A stretch of DNA of 64,000 bases from an uncultured Bacteroidota bacterium (GTDB lineage Bacteria; Bacteroidota; Bacteroidia; UKL13-3): contig CAIVZR010000002.1 of NCBI GenBank assembly GCA_903910445.1, positions 23,409-87,408 on the forward strand. Direction: 5' to 3'. Shown in pieces: positions 18,644 to 28,268 of the stretch. The position numbers and the translations under genes are program-made. The notes below the pieces were generated by a model. The model did not search any database. It was not told the origin of the DNA and saw only the letters and a program-made list of their open reading frames with translations. Each line of letters opens with the position of its first letter. Position 1 is the stretch's first letter.

Positions 18644-19870
18644 CTACTTTTTGTTTTTCTTCTTCCGCTTTGCCGCTTCGGCTTCGGCTTCTTTCATTAA
18701 TTGCTTCCAATTTGTATTTACCTCTTCAGTGGTAGCTAGTGTTTCTTCGTATTCTGCTTTTCCAATATCAGATACTATTACCTTCTTATCCATGAATCCT
18801 TCAATCGCATCCAACAATTCTTTCTCTTCAGGAGCACAAAAAGTAATAGCGCGGCCTTTTAAAGTTCCACGGCCAGTACGCCCTACCCTATGAACATAAT
18901 TCTCGGCAACATCGGGCAAATCGTAATTTACTACAAAGTCTACATTTGGAATATCTACACCGCGTGAACTCACATCGGTAGCAATGAGTATCTTAAAAAG
19001 CCCCGTCTTAAAATCATTCATCACCGAAACCCTGTCCTGCTGTTCTTTGCCACTATGCATCGTTAAACACTCAATTCCAACCCGTTCCATCGCTTGAAAC
19101 ACACGTTCAGCACGAACCTTAGTTCTAACAAATACAAGAATTTTATTATCCGGGTTTTCTTTTATGAGTCGCTCCAAGAAATATCTCTTATCATCCATCT
19201 TCACATTCATCACACTATGGGTGATGTTTTTTGAAACAGGATCTTTAGGAGATATCTGAATTCGTATTGGATTCTTAACAATAGAGTATGCTAATTTCTT
19301 TATTTTTTCATTGATGGTGGCCGAGAAAAACAAAGTTTGACGAAATCTAGGCAGAAATCTAAGCATGTCTCGTATATCCTTATAAAAGCCTAAATCGAGC
19401 ATTAAATCTGCTTCATCCAATACTAAAATTTGAATATTGGATAGATCTAAGTGTCCTTGACTTACTAAATCAAATAAACGGCCTGGTGTGGCAATTACAA
19501 TATCGGCTCCTTCTTTTAGTTGCTTAATTTGTGGCGCTTGATCAACCCCTCCAAAAATTCCTAAAGTTTTTACTTTTGTGTATTTACCCAGCGTATGAAA
19601 AACCTCCGTGATTTGAATAGCTAACTCGTGTGTTGGAACCATTACAACCGCTTTCACCTCTTTTTTTCGTCGAGATAGGGCAAGTAAATGAAGAATCGGT
19701 ATTGCGAAAGCTGCAGTTTTTCCTGTTCCTGTTTGGGCAATAGCCAATACGTCTTCTCCTTTTAAAATATTAGGGATTGCCTTAAACTGAATGTCCGTAG
19801 GCTTTTTATACCCCAGCTCTTCAATGCTCTTCTTAATTTCTGGGTCAATATTATACTCTTCAAATCTCAT
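18644..19870 (-). CDS. DEAD-box RNA helicase (RhlE-like)
   Basis: ATP-dependent RNA unwinding in ribosome assembly or RNA turnover. About 408 residues from the ATG at 19870; a nine-residue in-frame extension upstream is possible but the Q-motif region fits starting at MRFEEY. Helicase motifs run in order: I AQTGTGKTA, Ia PTHELA (the family usually has PTRELA), Ib TPGR, II DEAD, III SAT, V ATDVSSRGVD, VI HRVGRTGR. A short basic tail (KRKKKNKK) ends the protein, as in RhlE-type enzymes that bind rRNA. Convergent with the nuo operon. Confidence 0.92.
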   Translation of the reverse strand: MRFEEYNIDPEIKKSIEELGYKKPTDIQFKAIPNILKGEDVLAIAQTGTGKTAAFAIPILHLLALSRRKKEVKAVVMVPTHELAIQITEVFHTLGKYTKVKTLGIFGGVDQAPQIKQLKEGADIVIATPGRLFDLVSQGHLDLSNIQILVLDEADLMLDLGFYKDIRDMLRFLPRFRQTLFFSATINEKIKKLAYSIVKNPIRIQISPKDPVSKNITHSVMNVKMDDKRYFLERLIKENPDNKILVFVRTKVRAERVFQAMERVGIECLTMHSGKEQQDRVSVMNDFKTGLFKILIATDVSSRGVDIPNVDFVVNYDLPDVAENYVHRVGRTGRGTLKGRAITFCAPEEKELLDAIEGFMDKKVIVSDIGKAEYEETLATTEEVNTNWKQLMKEAEAEAAKRKKKNKK

Positions 19871-20089
19871 ATGGGTACTTTGTAAATAGAATATCAATCC
19901 AATGGTATTCTTTTTCTATCGGTAAAGATAAAGTTGTTTTCATGAATATAGCGATTTATGGTTTTTTGAGGCAAGAATGAATATTGGTTATTTGCCTTCG
20001 CAATAATAAATGATTAACAATTTTCATAGTTGACCCCTTCTATTTAAAGAAACAACGATCGTTTCTCTTTTTCATACTATATAATTTAT

Positions 20090-20097
20090 TTACTTTG
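20090..20097 (+). promoter_or_regulatory. -7 box of the PorV-like gene
   Basis: TTACTTTG differs by one base from TAnnTTTG and lies nine bases before the ATG at 20107. The near-absent leader matches several other genes in the window. Confidence 0.4.
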
Positions 20098-20106
20098 CGC
20101 TATCAA

Positions 20107-21102
20107 ATGAGAGGATCCTTCATCATACTTTTTAATTTACTTTTTGTTGGCTTGAACGCTCAACTATTGCCATCTTTCGGCAATAGCCGAACAGGTACCG
20201 CTGGCATGCAGTTTTTAAAAACAGGGGTAGATGCACGAAGCATGAGTTTGGCTGGAGCTGTTGCCTCGTCTCCAAACGATGCAAGCAGCATGTATTGGAA
20301 CCCTGCAGGTATTACTCAAATTGATTCGGGTACCAAATACAATATTTCGATTAACCATTGCAATTATTTTGCTAAAACAAAATTTGAGCAAGCTGCTTTT
20401 ATATACAAGCATAAATATGGTTACTGGGGTGGGCAAATCGTTTCTTTTAAATCTCCAGAGATGAAAGAAACAACTGAATTTCTTCCTCAAGGAACTGGTA
20501 GAACTTTTTCATTTTCTGATATTCTAATTGGCGTTTCCTATGCTCAACAACTTACTGGCAACTTTAGCTTTGGATTGAGTGGTAAATATGTGAATGAAAG
20601 TTTCGCTGGTGTCAAAACAAATAATGTATTATTCGATTTGGGATTATTTTATGATGTACATCTTCGTAATACGCGATTCGCAGCAGTAATAAGCAATTTC
20701 GGTATCAATGTCAAACCCAATGGTGAAGTAACCGCGTTAAAACTTACTGGTTTATCTACAACAAGTGATTTCAGTGCATACAGTGCCCCGAGTTTATTTC
20801 GTGTTGCAGTATCAACATTGGTATTTCGCAATGCCAACCAGGTATTAATGGGAAGCATTCAACTCAATCACCCTGGAGATAATAATGAAACCTTTGCTCT
20901 GGGTTTTGAATATGAATACCGAAAAATTTTATTAGCCCGAACAGGATATGAATTTGGAGCAGATGAGAAAGGACTTCCTGCATTGGGCTTGGGTATCAGG
21001 CTACCAAAACGTTTTGGTGGTTTTCGTTTTGATTATGGCTGGCAATACAAACGTGTATTTGGAAGTGTTCAACGACTTGGAATTGTTTTATCTTTAAAAT
21101 AA
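20107..21102 (+). CDS. PorV/PorQ-family outer-membrane protein
   Basis: About 331 residues from the ATG at 20107 (a TTG four codons upstream is inside the promoter box). Signal peptide ends at LNAQ. The mature start with GTAGMQFLKTGVDARSMSLAGA and the MYWNPAGI motif is typical of the PorV/PorQ family, 14-strand FadL-like barrels. PorV and PorQ shuttle and process T9SS cargo, but many Bacteroidota carry paralogues of unknown role. A lipoprotein gene follows after three bases, suggesting the two act together at the outer membrane. Confidence 0.75.
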   Translation: MRGSFIILFNLLFVGLNAQLLPSFGNSRTGTAGMQFLKTGVDARSMSLAGAVASSPNDASSMYWNPAGITQIDSGTKYNISINHCNYFAKTKFEQAAFIYKHKYGYWGGQIVSFKSPEMKETTEFLPQGTGRTFSFSDILIGVSYAQQLTGNFSFGLSGKYVNESFAGVKTNNVLFDLGLFYDVHLRNTRFAAVISNFGINVKPNGEVTALKLTGLSTTSDFSAYSAPSLFRVAVSTLVFRNANQVLMGSIQLNHPGDNNETFALGFEYEYRKILLARTGYEFGADEKGLPALGLGIRLPKRFGGFRFDYGWQYKRVFGSVQRLGIVLSLK

Positions 21103-21105
21103 TAA

Positions 21106-22332
21106 ATGAAGAATCTAATAAAGGTTTTATTTCCATTGCTCTTGTTGAGTTTCACCCTCAATAGTTGTAGCTTTTTATTTGGAAGTAAGAAGGATAAAGA
21201 GGTGGATCAAATTTTTGAACAAGGAAGAATCGATCCCAATTTAGTTCCTACCACCGTAGGCTATGTTCCTGTACTTCCTTTCTTCAACCAATACATTAAT
21301 CCTGTTGATGTTTACGTTGGTTTTGATAATATGCTCTATGTGTGTGATGATGCTGGCGTTCACGTAAGCGATATCACTGGGCGCGAATATCGTGTCATTG
21401 CAATACCCGGAGCGAGTAAGGTGGTGCAGGATCGTCGACTATTTACATACGTGTGCGGGCGTGTAAGTGTTATTCGTAGTGGACAAACCTATAATTTACC
21501 TGCTATTTATAAAATAATGAACGCAGCCACCAAAGGCAATTATAGCATTATCGATACCCTTATACAACCTGATTGCGATGTAACGAGAAATAATTTCCGT
21601 GGAAATGATGACGAAAAGGTCCGTTTTACTGGAATTGCTACTACTGCCGACAATACACTTTATTTAACTCGCACAGGACCTCGTAATGATTTAGCTGCAT
21701 TTTCTGCACCTGATAATGCGGTATTGGTGTTCGATCCTTCAGGTAAAAATACGGGTTATGCAAAGGAGCTTAATCCCAACACGAGCAGCTTAAAATCGGT
21801 ACTAGGATTAAATGGTATTACTTCTTTCTGCGCTCCTCCTCAGGTCCAGTTTGGTATGAATCAAAGTAAAGATTTTATCCTCGCTCAAGGCGATCAATCG
21901 CAACCCGTTGAGTTTCGCGTGCTTTGGATAAAACACAATATTGATGCGGCTACTGGAGAAACTACATTTGGTCAAAACAATGATTTATTGATAAGCGATA
22001 CAAGCAAAGCACGTCGATTCCTTTATGATTCCTATCGTTTTAAAAACCCTGTGGATCTTTGCATTTCACTTGATAAAAATGGTTACTTATTTGTTGTAGA
22101 TGATCAATTAGATTCTGTATTTATTTTTACTCAAGCTGGATATGAGGGCGTAAATGCTCCTGCAACTTCAACAAATAAAAAACAAATTGTTGCCTCCTTT
22201 GGTGGCACCGGAATTGACTTATTTCATTTTAACAAATGCAGTGGGGTAGCGTATTTCAATAAGATTCTTTATATCGCCGATAAAGAAAATAATCGTGTTT
22301 GCCGATATAAGCTGAGTACTGATATTGAATAG
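21106..22332 (+). CDS. Lipoprotein with NHL/propeller-like repeats
   Basis: 408 residues with a lipoprotein signal (lipobox LNSC near residue 20). Repeated short segments such as DVYVGFDNMLYVCDD, DLCISLDKNGYLFVVDD and GVAYFNKILYIADKENNRV are characteristic of NHL-type beta-propeller blades. Two extra cysteines occur in the middle. Propeller lipoproteins often bind proteins or glycans at the outer membrane. Three bases downstream of the PorV-like gene and surely in its operon; no enzyme motif was seen. Confidence 0.65.
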   Translation: MKNLIKVLFPLLLLSFTLNSCSFLFGSKKDKEVDQIFEQGRIDPNLVPTTVGYVPVLPFFNQYINPVDVYVGFDNMLYVCDDAGVHVSDITGREYRVIAIPGASKVVQDRRLFTYVCGRVSVIRSGQTYNLPAIYKIMNAATKGNYSIIDTLIQPDCDVTRNNFRGNDDEKVRFTGIATTADNTLYLTRTGPRNDLAAFSAPDNAVLVFDPSGKNTGYAKELNPNTSSLKSVLGLNGITSFCAPPQVQFGMNQSKDFILAQGDQSQPVEFRVLWIKHNIDAATGETTFGQNNDLLISDTSKARRFLYDSYRFKNPVDLCISLDKNGYLFVVDDQLDSVFIFTQAGYEGVNAPATSTNKKQIVASFGGTGIDLFHFNKCSGVAYFNKILYIADKENNRVCRYKLSTDIE

Positions 22333-22365
22333 TATTTAGTTTTTCCCATTTTCCGTAAAACAAAA

Positions 22366-22389
22366 AAGCACAGTTTTCAAACCGTGCTT
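22366..22389 (-). terminator. Rho-independent terminator, mainly for the minus strand
   Basis: Stem AAGCAC-A-GTTT pairs with AAAC-C-GTGCTT (one mismatch). On the minus strand it is followed by TTTTTTGTTTT, a good U tract, and so would stop transcripts coming from gpsA. On the plus strand only a few T follow, giving weak termination of the lipoprotein operon. Confidence 0.6.
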
Positions 22390-22477
22390 TAGCATTGAGA
22401 ACATATAGAAGTAATCTTACATTTAAATTCTTGTTTTCTGATTTACAAAACCCCTCAACGATTCATTTTTAAAAGTA

Positions 22478-22506
22478 CTCGTCATCCGTTTGTTGCAAAT
22501 GACGAG
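22478..22506. repeat. Inverted repeat without U tract
   Basis: CTCGTCAT then TTTG pairs with CAAATGACGAG, with a three-base bulge and a three-base loop. The flanks AGTA and TACT extend the stem with one bulged base. It could be an RNA hairpin or a protein-binding palindrome in the long gap between two converging genes. Confidence 0.45.
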
Positions 22507-22722
22507 CTACTTATGAAATGTTTTCATTGCATTGGTTGCTTTTTCTTATTCATTAATCGGCGGTTTCGTTAAAGGGTTGCATTAACAGAACAAATATGAA
22601 TCTTAATTCAATCATAATTATGACATTTTTTCCTTTAAATTAGAATCCGAACCTCTAAATTAGGTCAAAAATCTCAATAAATGCTTGTTGAATAAGGGAA
22701 TGGGAGATTTGTGAAACTTATA

Positions 22723-23727
22723 TCAGTTTAGTAAGCCTAAGATGTTTTTAATCTCTTCTCTGGCTTGTTTTTTCTGATACAGTATATTGTAAACTGCATT
22801 CATAATTGGCATTTCTACCTTGTATTTCTTATTTATCTCGAACATGCATTTACTAGCATAATAACCTTCGGCTATCATATTCATTTCGAGTTGTGCAAAT
22901 TTAACCGAACAGCCTTTGCCTATCATTGTTCCAAACATTCTATTTCGACTATAAAGCGAATAGGCTGTTACTAGTAAATCGCCAAGATATGCGCTTTCTT
23001 TTACGTCACGATGAATTGGTTTAACAATATCAATAAATCGCTTCATTTCACGAATTGCATTGGCTATTAGTACCGATTGAAAATTATCTCCATAACCTAA
23101 ACCATGGCAAATTCCACTTGCTAAAGCATATACATTTTTTAATACAGCACCATATTCGGCGCCAACTAAATCCTCGTTAATATTGGTTTTGATATAATGA
23201 CAATGTAAAAGTTTTTCTATCGACTGTGCGGCCAATTTACTTCCACCACACAAAGTTAAATAGGATAAACGCTCTAAAGCTACTTCTTCTGCATGACAAG
23301 GACCAGCAATAACTGCTTGATGTGTATCTGGGATAGCGAATTGCTTTGTTAAATAATCAGCTACAACTAAATTTTGTTGTGGTATAACTCCTTTAATTGC
23401 CGAGATAATGAGTTTATTCTTAAAAATAGATGATGGTGCGTCTTTAAGCAAATCGTGTAAAAAAGCCGATGGTACTGCGAGAATAACGATATCGCTACTT
23501 TTTATTGCTTTAATTAAATCGCTTGTGAGTTCAATGTTTTTTAAGTTGAACTCTACATCCGTCAGATATTGTGGATTGTGTTTTGTTTTTTTAATGCTTG
23601 ATACTGTCTCAGATTTCCGCAACCACCAAGTGATTTTTTTGGGTGTTTTATTATCTCCTAGTATCTTAACCAATGCTGTGGCCCAACTCCCGCCACCAAT
23701 TACAGCTATACTCTTTTTTTCTTTCAT
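22723..23727 (-). CDS. gpsA: Glycerol-3-phosphate dehydrogenase [NAD(P)+]
   Basis: Reduces dihydroxyacetone phosphate to sn-glycerol-3-phosphate, the backbone of phospholipids. 334 residues, normal length. The Rossmann motif GGGSWATAL is near residues 11-19, and the catalytic lysine lies in GAEYGAVLKNVYALASG. C-terminal helical domain complete. Nine bases downstream of the E1 dehydrogenase gene on the same strand, so co-transcribed. Confidence 0.95.
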   Translation of the reverse strand: MKEKKSIAVIGGGSWATALVKILGDNKTPKKITWWLRKSETVSSIKKTKHNPQYLTDVEFNLKNIELTSDLIKAIKSSDIVILAVPSAFLHDLLKDAPSSIFKNKLIISAIKGVIPQQNLVVADYLTKQFAIPDTHQAVIAGPCHAEEVALERLSYLTLCGGSKLAAQSIEKLLHCHYIKTNINEDLVGAEYGAVLKNVYALASGICHGLGYGDNFQSVLIANAIREMKRFIDIVKPIHRDVKESAYLGDLLVTAYSLYSRNRMFGTMIGKGCSVKFAQLEMNMIAEGYYASKCMFEINKKYKVEMPIMNAVYNILYQKKQAREEIKNILGLLN

Positions 23728-23736
23728 AAAATGATT

Positions 23737-25740
23737 TTAGTAATCGAGTAACTTTTTTAAATCGCCAGAAAATTTATGCTTAGGAAGGAAGTTTTGTTCT
23801 AATGGTATGCTAAATGGCACCGGTGAATCCATGGATGCGGAGCGCATCACTGGAGCATCTAAATTCATAAAACAATGTTCACTAATCCATGCTGCGATTT
23901 CTGCGCCAACACCTCCTGTTAAACAATCCTCATGTAATATAATTGCTTTACCTGTTTTGCTAACCGCTGCTTCAACAGCTTCTTTATCCCATGGTAATAA
24001 GCTTCGTAAATCTAAGATTTCGAAAGTAAAATCGGGAAATGACGCAGCAGCATCAATAGCCCAATGAACGGCAGCTCCATAAGTAATGATGGTTGCATCT
24101 TCTCCTTGTTGAACTGTTTTTGCTTTGCCAATTTCTATTTCATAGTAACCATCTGGCACTTGCATTTCATTGCTACGGTAAAGTCCTTTGTGTTCGAAAA
24201 ACAGCACTGGATTTGGGTCATTAAATGCAGCTAACAATAATCCTTTGGCGTCGAATGCATTACTGGGATAAACAACTTTTAATCCAGGGGTATGCACAAA
24301 CCAAGCTTCATTGCTTTGACTATGAAACGGGCCTGCTCCAACTCCTGCGCCTGTAGGCATTCTAATTACTACATCTGCACATTGCCCCCATCGGTAATGA
24401 TTCTTAGCCAGATTATTAATTATTTGATTAAACCCACAGGTGACGAAATCGGCAAATTGCATTTCCATCATAGATTTATATCCTTTAATACTTAAGCCTA
24501 ATGTTGCACCTACAATTGCACTTTCACAAAGTGGGGTGTTGCGCACCCTATCTTTTCCATACTTCTCTGTTAATCCTTGAGTAATTTTAAATGCACCTCC
24601 ATACTCTGAAATATCTTGGCCCATTAAAACCAATTTATCCCATGTTTGCATGGCTATATCCAATGCGTCGCTAATTGCATCAATAAACCGTTTTTGACTT
24701 AATTGAGTGCCGGGTTCCTTGCTCTGGTATTTTTCCAAAGAGCCATTTTCGAAAGTCTTTACCGAAGCATATACATCTTCTAATTCTTCTTGAGAATTCG
24801 GAGTAATTTCGGGAAGGGCTAATACCCCTTCAACACCTTCATCAATCTCTTTTTTAATATGCGCTTTTATGTCAGCAACATATAAATCGTTCAAAATTCC
24901 TTGATCATATAAATACTGTTCAAAGTTTTTTACTGGATCCTTAATAGCCCAGGTATCAAACAACTCCTGAGGCACATATTTAGTTCCACTTGCTTCTTCA
25001 TGACCACGCATGCGAAAGGTCATGCATTCTAGAATTATCGGGCGAGGGTTTTGGCGAAGCAATTCGGCAATTTCCGAAACCTGATGATATACTTCTAAGA
25101 TATTGTTTCCATCTATCTGAATTGCTTCAATACCATATCCAATTGCTTTATCAATAAAATACTTAAATTTATATTGCTCGTTGGATGGAGTCGATAATCC
25201 GTACCCATTATTTTCGATTAAAAAAATCACTGGTAAATTCCAAACCGCAGCGACATTAATTGCCTCATGAAAATCGCCCTGACTGGCTCCTCCATCTCCG
25301 CTATAAACGATTGTAACTTTGGGTTCCTTTTGTAATTTAGTAGCCAATGCTATACCATCGGCTACCCCTAACATGGCTCCCAGATGAGAAATCATTCCAA
25401 TGATATGATATTCATTGGTGCCAAAATGAAATGAACGTTCTCTTCCTTTACTAAATCCCTCCTTTTTTCCTTGCCATTGGGCGAAAAGCTTACTGAAGGG
25501 AATATCCCTAGAAGTGAATACGCCTAAATTTCTATGTAATGGAAGCACATACTCATCGGCATGAAGAGCCAAGGTAGAGCCTACTGCTATCGCCTCCTGA
25601 CCTATACCACTAAACCATTTGCTCACGCGTCCTTGTCGCAACAGTATGAGCATCTTTTCCTCAATCATACGAGGCTTTAATAAACCCTGATAGAGTTCAA
25701 GTAGTTGTTCGTTGCTTAAATTTCTTCGATCAAATTGCAT
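23737..25740 (-). CDS. 2-oxoacid dehydrogenase E1, fused alpha and beta subunits
   Basis: 667 residues. Residues ~1-330 are the E1 alpha part, with the ThDP motif GDGGASQGDFHEA ending in ENNGYGLST. Residues ~350-667 are the beta part, with GQDISEYGGAFK, FADFVTCGFNQI and HEDCLTGGVGAEIA. Fusion of both halves is common in Bacteroidota. The enzyme decarboxylates a 2-oxoacid and passes the acyl group to a lipoyl E2. Similarity is of branched-chain (2-oxoisovalerate) type; pyruvate is possible. The E2 and E3 genes are not in the window. Confidence 0.88.
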   Translation of the reverse strand: MQFDRRNLSNEQLLELYQGLLKPRMIEEKMLILLRQGRVSKWFSGIGQEAIAVGSTLALHADEYVLPLHRNLGVFTSRDIPFSKLFAQWQGKKEGFSKGRERSFHFGTNEYHIIGMISHLGAMLGVADGIALATKLQKEPKVTIVYSGDGGASQGDFHEAINVAAVWNLPVIFLIENNGYGLSTPSNEQYKFKYFIDKAIGYGIEAIQIDGNNILEVYHQVSEIAELLRQNPRPIILECMTFRMRGHEEASGTKYVPQELFDTWAIKDPVKNFEQYLYDQGILNDLYVADIKAHIKKEIDEGVEGVLALPEITPNSQEELEDVYASVKTFENGSLEKYQSKEPGTQLSQKRFIDAISDALDIAMQTWDKLVLMGQDISEYGGAFKITQGLTEKYGKDRVRNTPLCESAIVGATLGLSIKGYKSMMEMQFADFVTCGFNQIINNLAKNHYRWGQCADVVIRMPTGAGVGAGPFHSQSNEAWFVHTPGLKVVYPSNAFDAKGLLLAAFNDPNPVLFFEHKGLYRSNEMQVPDGYYEIEIGKAKTVQQGEDATIITYGAAVHWAIDAAASFPDFTFEILDLRSLLPWDKEAVEAAVSKTGKAIILHEDCLTGGVGAEIAAWISEHCFMNLDAPVMRSASMDSPVPFSIPLEQNFLPKHKFSGDLKKLLDY

Positions 25741-25779
25741 AGCGATGGTCAGTAAAAGTACAGTTTATGAATCAATCCT

Positions 25780-26772
25780 CTAGATGAGGTTGGCAGATGC
25801 TAAATGTTCGGCAATTTGAACTGCATTAGTAGCAGCACCTTTTCGCAAATTATCACTTACTACCCATAAATTAAGAGTTTTAGGTTGTGTTTCATCCCTA
25901 CGAATTCTCCCAACAAACACTTCATCCTTCTCATGTGCATTGAGAGGCATCGGGTACTCAAGTTTTGCGTTGTTGTCGATTACAATAACGCCTTTTGTTT
26001 TCTGTAATATTTCTAGAACCTCTTTCAGTTCAAATTCATGTTCAAATGAAACATTGATACTCTCGCTATGCCCACCCATAACAGGAACTCTTACACACGT
26101 TGCTGTAACTTTAATCTGCGGGTCACCCAATATCTTTTTGGTTTCATGCACCATTTTCATCTCTTCTTTAGTATATCCATTTTCAAGAAACACATCTATT
26201 TGAGGTATTAAATTCAAATCGATTTTGTGGTGATACGCTTTCTCTCCATCAATATTTTGGCGTTCATCCATAAGTTGTTTTACCGCCTTAACACCAGTGC
26301 CGGTAACACTTTGATAGGTGCTTACTACTATTCGATTTATCTTGTACTTCTTATGCAAATCGGACAAAGCAATCACCATTTGAATGGTACTGCAGTTTGG
26401 GTTCGCTATAATTTTGGTGTCGGGAGTAATGTCTTTAAAATTTATTTCCGGCACTACCAATGGGCATTTATCATTCATGCGCCATGCCGATGAGTTATCG
26501 ATTACATAGGTGCCATTTGATGCGAATTTTTCGGCCCATGCCAAAGAAGTGCTTCCACCTGCTGAAAATATAGCAATTTGAGGCTTGGCATCTACGGCAT
26601 CCTGAACACTTATAACCTTATATTCCTTTGATTTGAATGTTAGGATTTTTCCAACTGACTTCTCAGAAGCCGCAACCAATAATTCAGAAATCGGAAATGA
26701 CCTTTCGGCTAATACTTCCAGCATTTTGCTACCCACTAATCCGGTAGCTCCAACAATAGCAACTTTATACAT
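25780..26772 (-). CDS. asd: Aspartate-semialdehyde dehydrogenase
   Basis: NADPH-dependent reduction of aspartyl phosphate, the branch point to lysine/diaminopimelate, threonine and methionine. 330 residues. The nucleotide motif GATGLVGSKML opens the protein; the catalytic Cys is in NPNCSTIQM; the GGHSESINV segment holds the substrate-binding region. A clean promoter box lies ~30 bases upstream. The E1 dehydrogenase and gpsA follow on the same strand. Confidence 0.96.
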   Translation of the reverse strand: MYKVAIVGATGLVGSKMLEVLAERSFPISELLVAASEKSVGKILTFKSKEYKVISVQDAVDAKPQIAIFSAGGSTSLAWAEKFASNGTYVIDNSSAWRMNDKCPLVVPEINFKDITPDTKIIANPNCSTIQMVIALSDLHKKYKINRIVVSTYQSVTGTGVKAVKQLMDERQNIDGEKAYHHKIDLNLIPQIDVFLENGYTKEEMKMVHETKKILGDPQIKVTATCVRVPVMGGHSESINVSFEHEFELKEVLEILQKTKGVIVIDNNAKLEYPMPLNAHEKDEVFVGRIRRDETQPKTLNLWVVSDNLRKGAATNAVQIAEHLASANLI

Positions 26773-26794
26773 TATATATACCCTTAACTTTAGT

Positions 26795-26802
26795 TATTTT
26801 TG
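26795..26802 (+). promoter_or_regulatory. Possible -7 box for recR
   Basis: TATTTTTG on the plus strand, a full match to TAnnTTTG, 76 bases before the recR start and back to back with the asd box, so asd and recR would be divergently transcribed from one short region. Confidence 0.4.
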
Positions 26803-26810
26803 CAAAGATA
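26803..26810 (-). promoter_or_regulatory. -7 box of asd
   Basis: TATCTTTG on the minus strand matches TAnnTTTG exactly, about 30 bases before the asd ATG. Confidence 0.6.
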
Positions 26811-26878
26811 TATTTATGTGTTTGTTTCATAGCATAAATTGTAACCTATAAACCTCAAAACTTTTAATAGCGCTTTTT

Positions 26879-27484
26879 TTGAATTATCCTTCACAAGTAC
26901 TCGAACTGGTTGTTAATGAATTTGCCAAACTCCCTGGGATTGGCAAAAAAACTGCCTTACGTCTTGCCTTACATCTTATAAAGAGAAACCAGCAGGATTT
27001 ACTCTTTTTTAGTGAGTCCCTTAAAAAGCTGGCTAATGAAATTCGTTATTGTGATCTATGCCACAATGTGAGCGACGCTGAGATTTGTGATATCTGCAGT
27101 AGTTTTTCACGCAAAAAAGATCAACTCTGTGTTGTTGAAGATTTGCGTGACGTGATGGCCATCGAAAACACACAACAGTATTTTGGCGTTTATCATGTTC
27201 TTGGAGGTGTAATTGCCCCTATGGATGGAATTGGGCCTGATGCCTTAAACATGGACAGCCTTATTAAACGTGTCGGAAAGGGAGAAATAAAAGAAATCAT
27301 TTTAGCATTGAATGCTACAATGGAAGGCGATACTACGGCATTTTATATCAGTAAAAAACTCCAGCCGCTAGGAGTGAAAATTTCTACAATATCTCGTGGA
27401 ATTGCCGTGGGTGGCGAACTTGAATATGCCGATGAAATTACTTTAGGACGTGCAATTACGTCGAGGGTAAACTACGGGGGCTAA
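26879..27484 (+). CDS. recR: Recombination protein RecR (TTG start)
   Basis: Acts with RecF/RecO to load RecA at gaps. 201 residues. The order is helix-hairpin-helix (LPGIGKKTALRL), a four-Cys zinc finger (CDLC ... CDIC near residues 57-72) and the Toprim domain starting LCVVEDLRD, ending in the Walker-like region. The N-terminus MNYPSQVLE matches the family and is encoded by TTG AAT TAT CCT; no ATG is available nearby, so the start codon is TTG. Confidence 0.95.
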   Translation: MNYPSQVLELVVNEFAKLPGIGKKTALRLALHLIKRNQQDLLFFSESLKKLANEIRYCDLCHNVSDAEICDICSSFSRKKDQLCVVEDLRDVMAIENTQQYFGVYHVLGGVIAPMDGIGPDALNMDSLIKRVGKGEIKEIILALNATMEGDTTAFYISKKLQPLGVKISTISRGIAVGGELEYADEITLGRAITSRVNYGG

Positions 27485-27485
27485 C

Positions 27486-28118
27486 TTAAAATGATCTCAC
27501 TGCCCTAACATAATAGGATGTGTTTTTTTCAGGATTAAATTGAGAATTACTGCTGGTATTAAAGTATTGTATCCAAGCTTTGTCGATAGTGCTTTCACTT
27601 GAACTCCAATAGCCTTTGGGAATAGCAAACCCACCGATTGCATTACGATTTAAATAGAGTTTAGTAAGTTCGTTCAGTGAAGGGAGATACCAATCGCTAA
27701 ATCCACCTAACACTAAATCAGAACATATTTTTGCTGCATAATCACCGGTGCCTTGAAGGCCTACAATTGTATTGGTGTTTTTGTTTCCCCAGCCCATCGT
27801 TTTGGATGTAGCATTGGTTGTCATATTTGTAATATTACTCCAAGTAGCATCAATACTCTGATCGGAAGGAGCTGCAATCAAACCATGACGTATATTAGGA
27901 TCATAGCCATCATCACCAGCTTCAAGGATATACGCTAATTTACCCCCTTGAAAATCATCTCCAACAACTAGATAAATACAAGAACCATCGTCTTCGTTGG
28001 CTTTCGAATTATAATTACTAGAAGATGGATCCGTGCAACCTCTTACCTTTTTCTTGCAAGCAGGAGAAACAATAATGAGAAGCCCAAAAGTAATTAAGAT
28101 TAAAATATACTTATTCAT
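27486..28118 (-). CDS. DUF1566 lipoprotein
   Basis: 210 residues with a lipoprotein signal (lipobox SPAC near residue 21). After the lipid anchor comes the calcium-site-like motif GCTDPSSSNYN ... DDGSC common in Bacteroidota surface proteins. Then a DUF1566 (Lcl C-terminal) domain: GFSDWYLPSLNEL, GYWSSSE and YVRAVRSF. These C-type-lectin-like domains occur on surface proteins and may bind ligands; no enzyme residue is known. Converges on recR with a one-base gap. Confidence 0.75.
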   Translation of the reverse strand: MNKYILILITFGLLIIVSPACKKKVRGCTDPSSSNYNSKANEDDGSCIYLVVGDDFQGGKLAYILEAGDDGYDPNIRHGLIAAPSDQSIDATWSNITNMTTNATSKTMGWGNKNTNTIVGLQGTGDYAAKICSDLVLGGFSDWYLPSLNELTKLYLNRNAIGGFAIPKGYWSSSESTIDKAWIQYFNTSSNSQFNPEKNTSYYVRAVRSF

Positions 28119-28190
28119 ATTTTTAGTGGTGATGTGTAAAAATATCTTTTAGCAGGCATATATGCAAATTCTCAAATAACTTCAAAACAA

Positions 28191-28233
28191 AAACTCTCCT
28201 TCCCCAATAGATTTTTGCAGGGAAGGAGAGTTT
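28191..28233 (-). terminator. Strong Rho-independent terminator of the glycan locus
   Basis: AAACTCTCCTTCC pairs perfectly with GGAAGGAGAGTTT across a ~17-base loop. On the minus strand it is followed by TTTTTGTTTT, 36 bases downstream of the stop codon of the T9SS-secreted protein. It marks the 3' end of the operon. Confidence 0.8.
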
Positions 28234-28268
28234 AAATAAAAAACTAATTTAGATTAGCCTCAATAAAT

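Larger units (their letters stand above)
22333..22722. other. 390-bp gap with two hairpins
   Basis: Separates the lipoprotein gene (plus) from gpsA (minus), whose 3' ends face each other. It holds a terminator-like hairpin at 22366-22389 and a second longer inverted repeat at 22478-22506. No open frame of interest and no tRNA seen. The unusually long spacer could contain a long 3' UTR or a small RNA. Confidence 0.45.
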
